Of a DNA stretch of 64,000 nt, positions 60,828 to 64,000 are shown one piece after another; the first letter of the stretch is position 1; each line of letters opens with the position of its first letter. Below the pieces are notes generated by a model. It searched no databases. It was not told the origin of the DNA and saw only the letters and a program-made list of their open reading frames with translations. A program made the translations under genes and the position numbers. Source of the DNA: Saccharofermentans sp. (GTDB lineage Bacteria > Bacillota > Clostridia > Saccharofermentanales > Saccharofermentanaceae); assembly GCA_016292135.1 (NCBI GenBank), contig JAEFAZ010000005.1, positions 62,001 through 126,000 on the forward strand, written 5' to 3'.

Positions 60828-61768
60828 TTCAAATATTTCCTGCCGTCATCTTCTGCGGGAACGACCATGGCGATCAGCCTGCCGCCGCAGACAGCGCGGT
60901 AACGGGCTTTGAGATCTTCTTCAGAGAGCCCCCCGATCCTTGAGACAGGAACGCGTCTTCCGTGTGAAAAGTCATCAAGGGTACGTTCGTCTATCTCTAT
61001 CGAAGGGATGTGCTCCAATGCCCTGTCTACATCAATTATAAACGAAAGGTCACCTTCCCGTGCCATCTCTTTCATCTTATCTTCGGTTACGGCATCTTTG
61101 ATGTCAAAAGGACCTTCCGTGATGCGGCGGAGTGACATGGCCGTCGCAAAGAATCCTGTCTTCCGTCCGACGTCATCTGCTATGGTCCTGATGTAAGTTC
61201 CCTTGGAGCAGTGAACTTCGAATTCGACTTCGAAGCCCCTGTCCTGAGGGGTGATGTTTAATATCTTGATAGAGTGTATCTTAACGGGATGAGGCTTTAA
61301 TTCCTTCTCGAGGATATCGTCTTTTCCGGCTCTTGCGAGTTCGTATGCCTTGCGTCCGCCGATCTTCTTGGCGGAAAACTTCGGAGGCATCTGTAACACT
61401 GTTAAAGCCGCTTGGGCAAAGGCTTTGCGGACTGTCTCATAATCTGATGCGGCAAGATCTGCCATCTCTTTTTCGCTCGGAAAGTTCTCTTCTGTGACGT
61501 TTCCGTCACAGTCGAAAGTGTCTGTCGCCATGCCGAATCTTGCGGTACAGACATAGCGCTTATCGTAGTCTTCACAGTACCTTAAGATCTTGAGGGCATC
61601 GCCGACAAAGACGGGCAGGAGTCCTGTCGCGAACGGATCCAATGTGCCAAGATGACCGACCTTGCGGGTGGAAAGCGTCTTCCTGACTGCAACGTCACAG
61701 GACATGGATGTGAGCCCCGTTCCCTTATCGAGAAGGATTATGCCGGAAGGATCGGAACTGCCGTTCAT
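60803..61768 (-). CDS. truB: tRNA pseudouridine-55 synthase
   Basis: A 321-residue enzyme that makes pseudouridine 55 in the T-loop of tRNAs. The catalytic Asp is in GTLDPFATGLLPV (about residue 42). GIILLDKGTGLTSMSCD starts the domain, and LPPKFSAKKIGGRKAYELAR-like (here MPPKFSAKKIGGRKAYELA) is the second motif. A C-terminal PUA-like region follows. It overlaps the DHH gene by 4 bases. Confidence 0.96.
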   Translation of the reverse strand: MNGSSDPSGIILLDKGTGLTSMSCDVAVRKTLSTRKVGHLGTLDPFATGLLPVFVGDALKILRYCEDYDKRYVCTARFGMATDTFDCDGNVTEENFPSEKEMADLAASDYETVRKAFAQAALTVLQMPPKFSAKKIGGRKAYELARAGKDDILEKELKPHPVKIHSIKILNITPQDRGFEVEFEVHCSKGTYIRTIADDVGRKTGFFATAMSLRRITEGPFDIKDAVTEDKMKEMAREGDLSFIIDVDRALEHIPSIEIDERTLDDFSHGRRVPVSRIGGLSEEDLKARYRAVCGGRLIAMVVPAEDDGRKYLKCERVFIS

Positions 61769-62841
61769 ATCATCTTAAGAGCAGCTTCCAGGACCTCGTC
61801 GGCAAGCTCAGTCAGACCGATGCCGGTAACCGTAAAACCGGATGCCTTGGCATGTCCGCCGCCGCCGAACTGGGCTGCAAGCTGTGAACAGTCAAAATAG
61901 GATTTGGAGCGGAGATTTCCGCGGATGGAACCGTTTTCGAGAGTCCTTAACATCATGGCGAGTTCGACACCGTCGATATCGCGCATGGCTGCAACGACAT
62001 CGTCAACGCCCTGGGCATCGGCACCGTATTCATCGAAGAGTTCTCTCGGAACGAAGGTTACGGCGATCTTGCCGTCTGCGAAGAACTTGGTCGTAAGCCT
62101 TGCAGCTGCAGAGATCTTGTAGTTGCCGACCTTGACCCTGTCAAAAAGGTTGTAACTGACATCGTTGATCGAAGCTCCTCTGGCCATGAGGATGCCTGCG
62201 GCAACGAGGGTCTCGGGCTTGGTGTTCGTGTAAGTGAATCTTCCCGTATCGGTAACGATACCCGCCATGAAGCATTCTGCCGCTCTCTGATCGATAACAT
62301 CGATGCCGGTTATCTCTTCTATCACCTGGGCGATATAAAAACACAGTTCGCTGGCTGAAGATGCTTCTGGCATGACCCAGATATGATCGTTCCTGGTATC
62401 GACAGACTGGTGGTGGTCCACGATCAGGTGGTCTTCGAACATATCAAAGTATTTGCCGCAGTCGCCCATCCTGCTGCCTTCAGAGCAGTCGACAGCATAG
62501 GCAGCGCCATAGGGCTTGCCGTCTACGACAGGCTCGTTTTCGAAAGAAGGAATATCCCAGGGAAAGAACAGCAGATCGTCGATCCCGAGAAAGCTCATAT
62601 CCTCAGGGAGTTTTTCGGGCATTGCAACGTAAGCTGCGGCGCCCAGTGCGCGGAGCACGAGCGCAAGACCGCAGGCTGAACCGACGCAGTCACCGTCAAC
62701 GCTCCTGTGCGGGAAGATAAGAGCTGCCTCGCCTTTCTCCTCGAGTTTGCCTGCGGCATCGATAAAGTGTCTTGCCATCCTTTCCGCATCGGCAAGATAG
62801 TTATCGTTGTAGTTGTTTACATTGTTCTTTTCGATTCCCAT
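61765..62841 (-). CDS. nrnA: DHH-family phosphoesterase, NrnA-like (oligoribonuclease/pAp phosphatase)
   Basis: 358 residues. The DHH motifs are HRSVDGDCVGSACGLAL, VDCSEGSRMGD, LIVDHHQSVD and GIVTDTGRFTYTNT. The C-terminal DHHA1 domain has GGGGHAKASGFTV. NrnA in Bacillus degrades short RNA fragments and dephosphorylates pAp. Its usual place between rbfA and truB in Firmicutes is kept here. Confidence 0.93.
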   Translation of the reverse strand: MGIEKNNVNNYNDNYLADAERMARHFIDAAGKLEEKGEAALIFPHRSVDGDCVGSACGLALVLRALGAAAYVAMPEKLPEDMSFLGIDDLLFFPWDIPSFENEPVVDGKPYGAAYAVDCSEGSRMGDCGKYFDMFEDHLIVDHHQSVDTRNDHIWVMPEASSASELCFYIAQVIEEITGIDVIDQRAAECFMAGIVTDTGRFTYTNTKPETLVAAGILMARGASINDVSYNLFDRVKVGNYKISAAARLTTKFFADGKIAVTFVPRELFDEYGADAQGVDDVVAAMRDIDGVELAMMLRTLENGSIRGNLRSKSYFDCSQLAAQFGGGGHAKASGFTVTGIGLTELADEVLEAALKMI

Positions 62842-62864
62842 AGTGTCCCCCTCACTATCGTGTT

Positions 62865-63263
62865 TTACTCAGCCTGTTCGGGCTCGTTCTTCATCCGCTC
62901 CCTGGCCTTGCGCTCATCTTCGGCGATGACTTCGTCTATGCGCCTGCCGATGGCTGCAGCTTCCTCGAGCGAATTATCCTGCTTGAAATGAAGCTCCGGA
63001 ACGATGCGGAGGCGCATGTTGTTTGCGACTTCGCGTCTGATGAATCCTGCCGCGTGGTTGATCGCCTTCATAGCCTCAGCCTTCACGTTTTCATCTCCGT
63101 AGATGGAGATGAAACATGTGGCGTGGGACAGGTCGGACGACACCTTGACTTCCGTAACGGATGTCAGGAGCGGGATCCTCGGGTCCTTGAGCTTGTTCAG
63201 GATGCAGTCGGAGATGATCTTGCGGAGTTCATCTGCGACCAGATCCGATCTGTTCTTTTTCAT
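62865..63263 (-). CDS. rbfA: 30S ribosome-binding factor A
   Basis: A 132-residue KH-like factor for late 30S maturation and cold adaptation. The N-terminus (RSDLVADELRKIISDCILNK), DPRIPLLTSVTEVKVSSDLS and the RIVPELHF strand are diagnostic. It starts 3 bases after infB and ends 23 bases before the DHH gene. Confidence 0.96.
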   Translation of the reverse strand: MKKNRSDLVADELRKIISDCILNKLKDPRIPLLTSVTEVKVSSDLSHATCFISIYGDENVKAEAMKAINHAAGFIRREVANNMRLRIVPELHFKQDNSLEEAAAIGRRIDEVIAEDERKARERMKNEPEQAE

Positions 63264-63266
63264 ATC

Positions 63267-64000
63267 TTACTCTCTTTCAACTTCAACGTTATCGAATGCT
63301 TCAACAACGTCGCCGACCTTGATGTCGTTATAGTTCTCGATCGTAAGACCGCACTCGAAGCCGGATGCGACTTCCTTGACAGCATCCTTCAAACGCTGGA
63401 GCGATCCTAACTTACCCGTGTAGATGACGACATCCTGACGGATGACTCTTACACCGCAGTTCCTTACGATCTTACCGTCTGTAACATAGCTTCCGCCGAT
63501 GGTTCCGAGACCGGATACCTTGAAGAGCTCACGGATCTCGGCATGGCCCAATACGACTTCTTCGATAACGGGTGCGAGCATACCCTTCATGGCGAGCTCG
63601 ACATCCTCGATAGCCTTATAGATGATGTTGTAGAGTCTGATGTCAACTCCTGCCTCTTTGGCCTTGTCAACGATGACCTGGTTGGGACGGACATTAAAGC
63701 CGATGATGATGGCGTTGGATACGTCAGCCAACACAACGTCGGACTCATTGATGGCACCGACGGCACCATGGATGACCTTGACGTTGACTTCCTCGTTGGA
63801 AAGCTTTTCGAGGGACTGGATGACAGCCTCGACGGAGCCCTGAACGTCAGCCTTAACGATGAGGTTAAGATCCTTAACATCACCTGCTGCCATCTGGGCT
63901 GCGAGGTTATCAAGGCTCATCCTCGAAGACTGGTGGATATGAGCTTCACGCTGCTTGATCTTTCTCTTCTCGACCAGCTGGCGGGCAACCTTCTCGTCTG
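63267..64000 (-). CDS. infB: Translation initiation factor IF-2 (C-terminal part)
   Basis: The window holds the C-terminal 244 residues or so; the N-terminus lies beyond base 64000. The segment [20 protein letters not shown] begins the IF2 domain 3, and [20 protein letters not shown] and [19 protein letters not shown] belong to the C-terminal domain that binds fMet-tRNA. Bases 63921-64000 continue the same frame ([17 protein letters not shown]). It is the first gene of infB-rbfA-nrnA-truB-ribF as far as seen. Confidence 0.95.
   Translation of the reverse strand, partial: DEKVARQLVEKRKIKQREAHIHQSSRMSLDNLAAQMAAGDVKDLNLIVKADVQGSVEAVIQSLEKLSNEEVNVKVIHGAVGAINESDVVLADVSNAIIIGFNVRPNQVIVDKAKEAGVDIRLYNIIYKAIEDVELAMKGMLAPVIEEVVLGHAEIRELFKVSGLGTIGGSYVTDGKIVRNCGVRVIRQDVVIYTGKLGSLQRLKDAVKEVASGFECGLTIENYNDIKVGDVVEAFDNVEVERE

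Overview
The window looks like chromosome of an anaerobic, fibre-degrading Clostridia (Firmicutes), probably a gut or rumen species. The sequence basis is: T-box leaders, SLH-domain wall proteins, SpaA/Cna-B-type surface proteins, a GH10 xylanase, a domain-permuted GH3 glucosidase, a YnzC-family protein, and Clostridia-like secG/rpsB/tsf and infB/rbfA/truB/ribF clusters. Genus and species cannot be fixed from the sequence alone. Most genes lie on the minus strand. No transposase, integrase, phage gene or CRISPR array was seen.

Layout. 1-204 (minus): a promoter and a T-box leader with an Asn (AAC) specifier; its target gene lies off the left edge. 201-9586: rnr, a surface acyltransferase, a lipoprotein, tsf, rpsB, secG and a P-type Ca2+ ATPase. 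9678-9942: tRNA-Val, tRNA-Asp and tRNA-Phe. 10057-13461: metG, tatD and a membrane-anchored protein. 13606-20782: three LRR/Big2/SLH proteins, two with nearly identical 3' ends. 20801-22015: a secreted S66 peptidase. 22164-26535: an XRE-cupin regulator with potABCD. 26640-27046: a structured non-coding region. 27047-33546: GH3, tcdA, surE, nitroreductase and a membrane GDPD. 33565-40029: a 2154-residue fibro-slime/SpaA adhesin.

40455-46533: a T-box with a probable Val (GTA) specifier in front of an unusual HTH-cupin-acyl-CoA synthetase fusion, followed by a SpoIIE-type phosphatase, a cation/proton antiporter and a cyclase-family hydrolase. 46527-50785: an oxidoreductase, an esterase and a GH10 xylanase. 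50938-54875: small-enzyme operon and a lipoprotein. 54935-59054: a TraX-like / radical SAM / esterase / GNAT / acyltransferase operon. 59138-59823: a second structured non-coding region and tRNA-Leu. 59874-64000: ribF, truB, a DHH phosphoesterase, rbfA and infB (partial).

Best candidates for something undescribed. (1) A three-module non-coding element occurs twice (26660-27031 plus; 59731-59138 minus). Each copy has a hairpin with an invariant internal sequence but compensatory changes in both stems, then tandem repeats headed by GCGGAA, then four short inverted repeats with arms like TTCACYAAA/TTTRGTGAA. Module order and relative orientation are the same at both loci. (2) An acyl-CoA synthetase carrying its own HTH and cupin domains sits under a T-box whose specifier and T-box bases both fit tRNA-Val. 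This suggests uptake and activation of a branched-chain acid as a valine source during valine starvation; that function is inferred.
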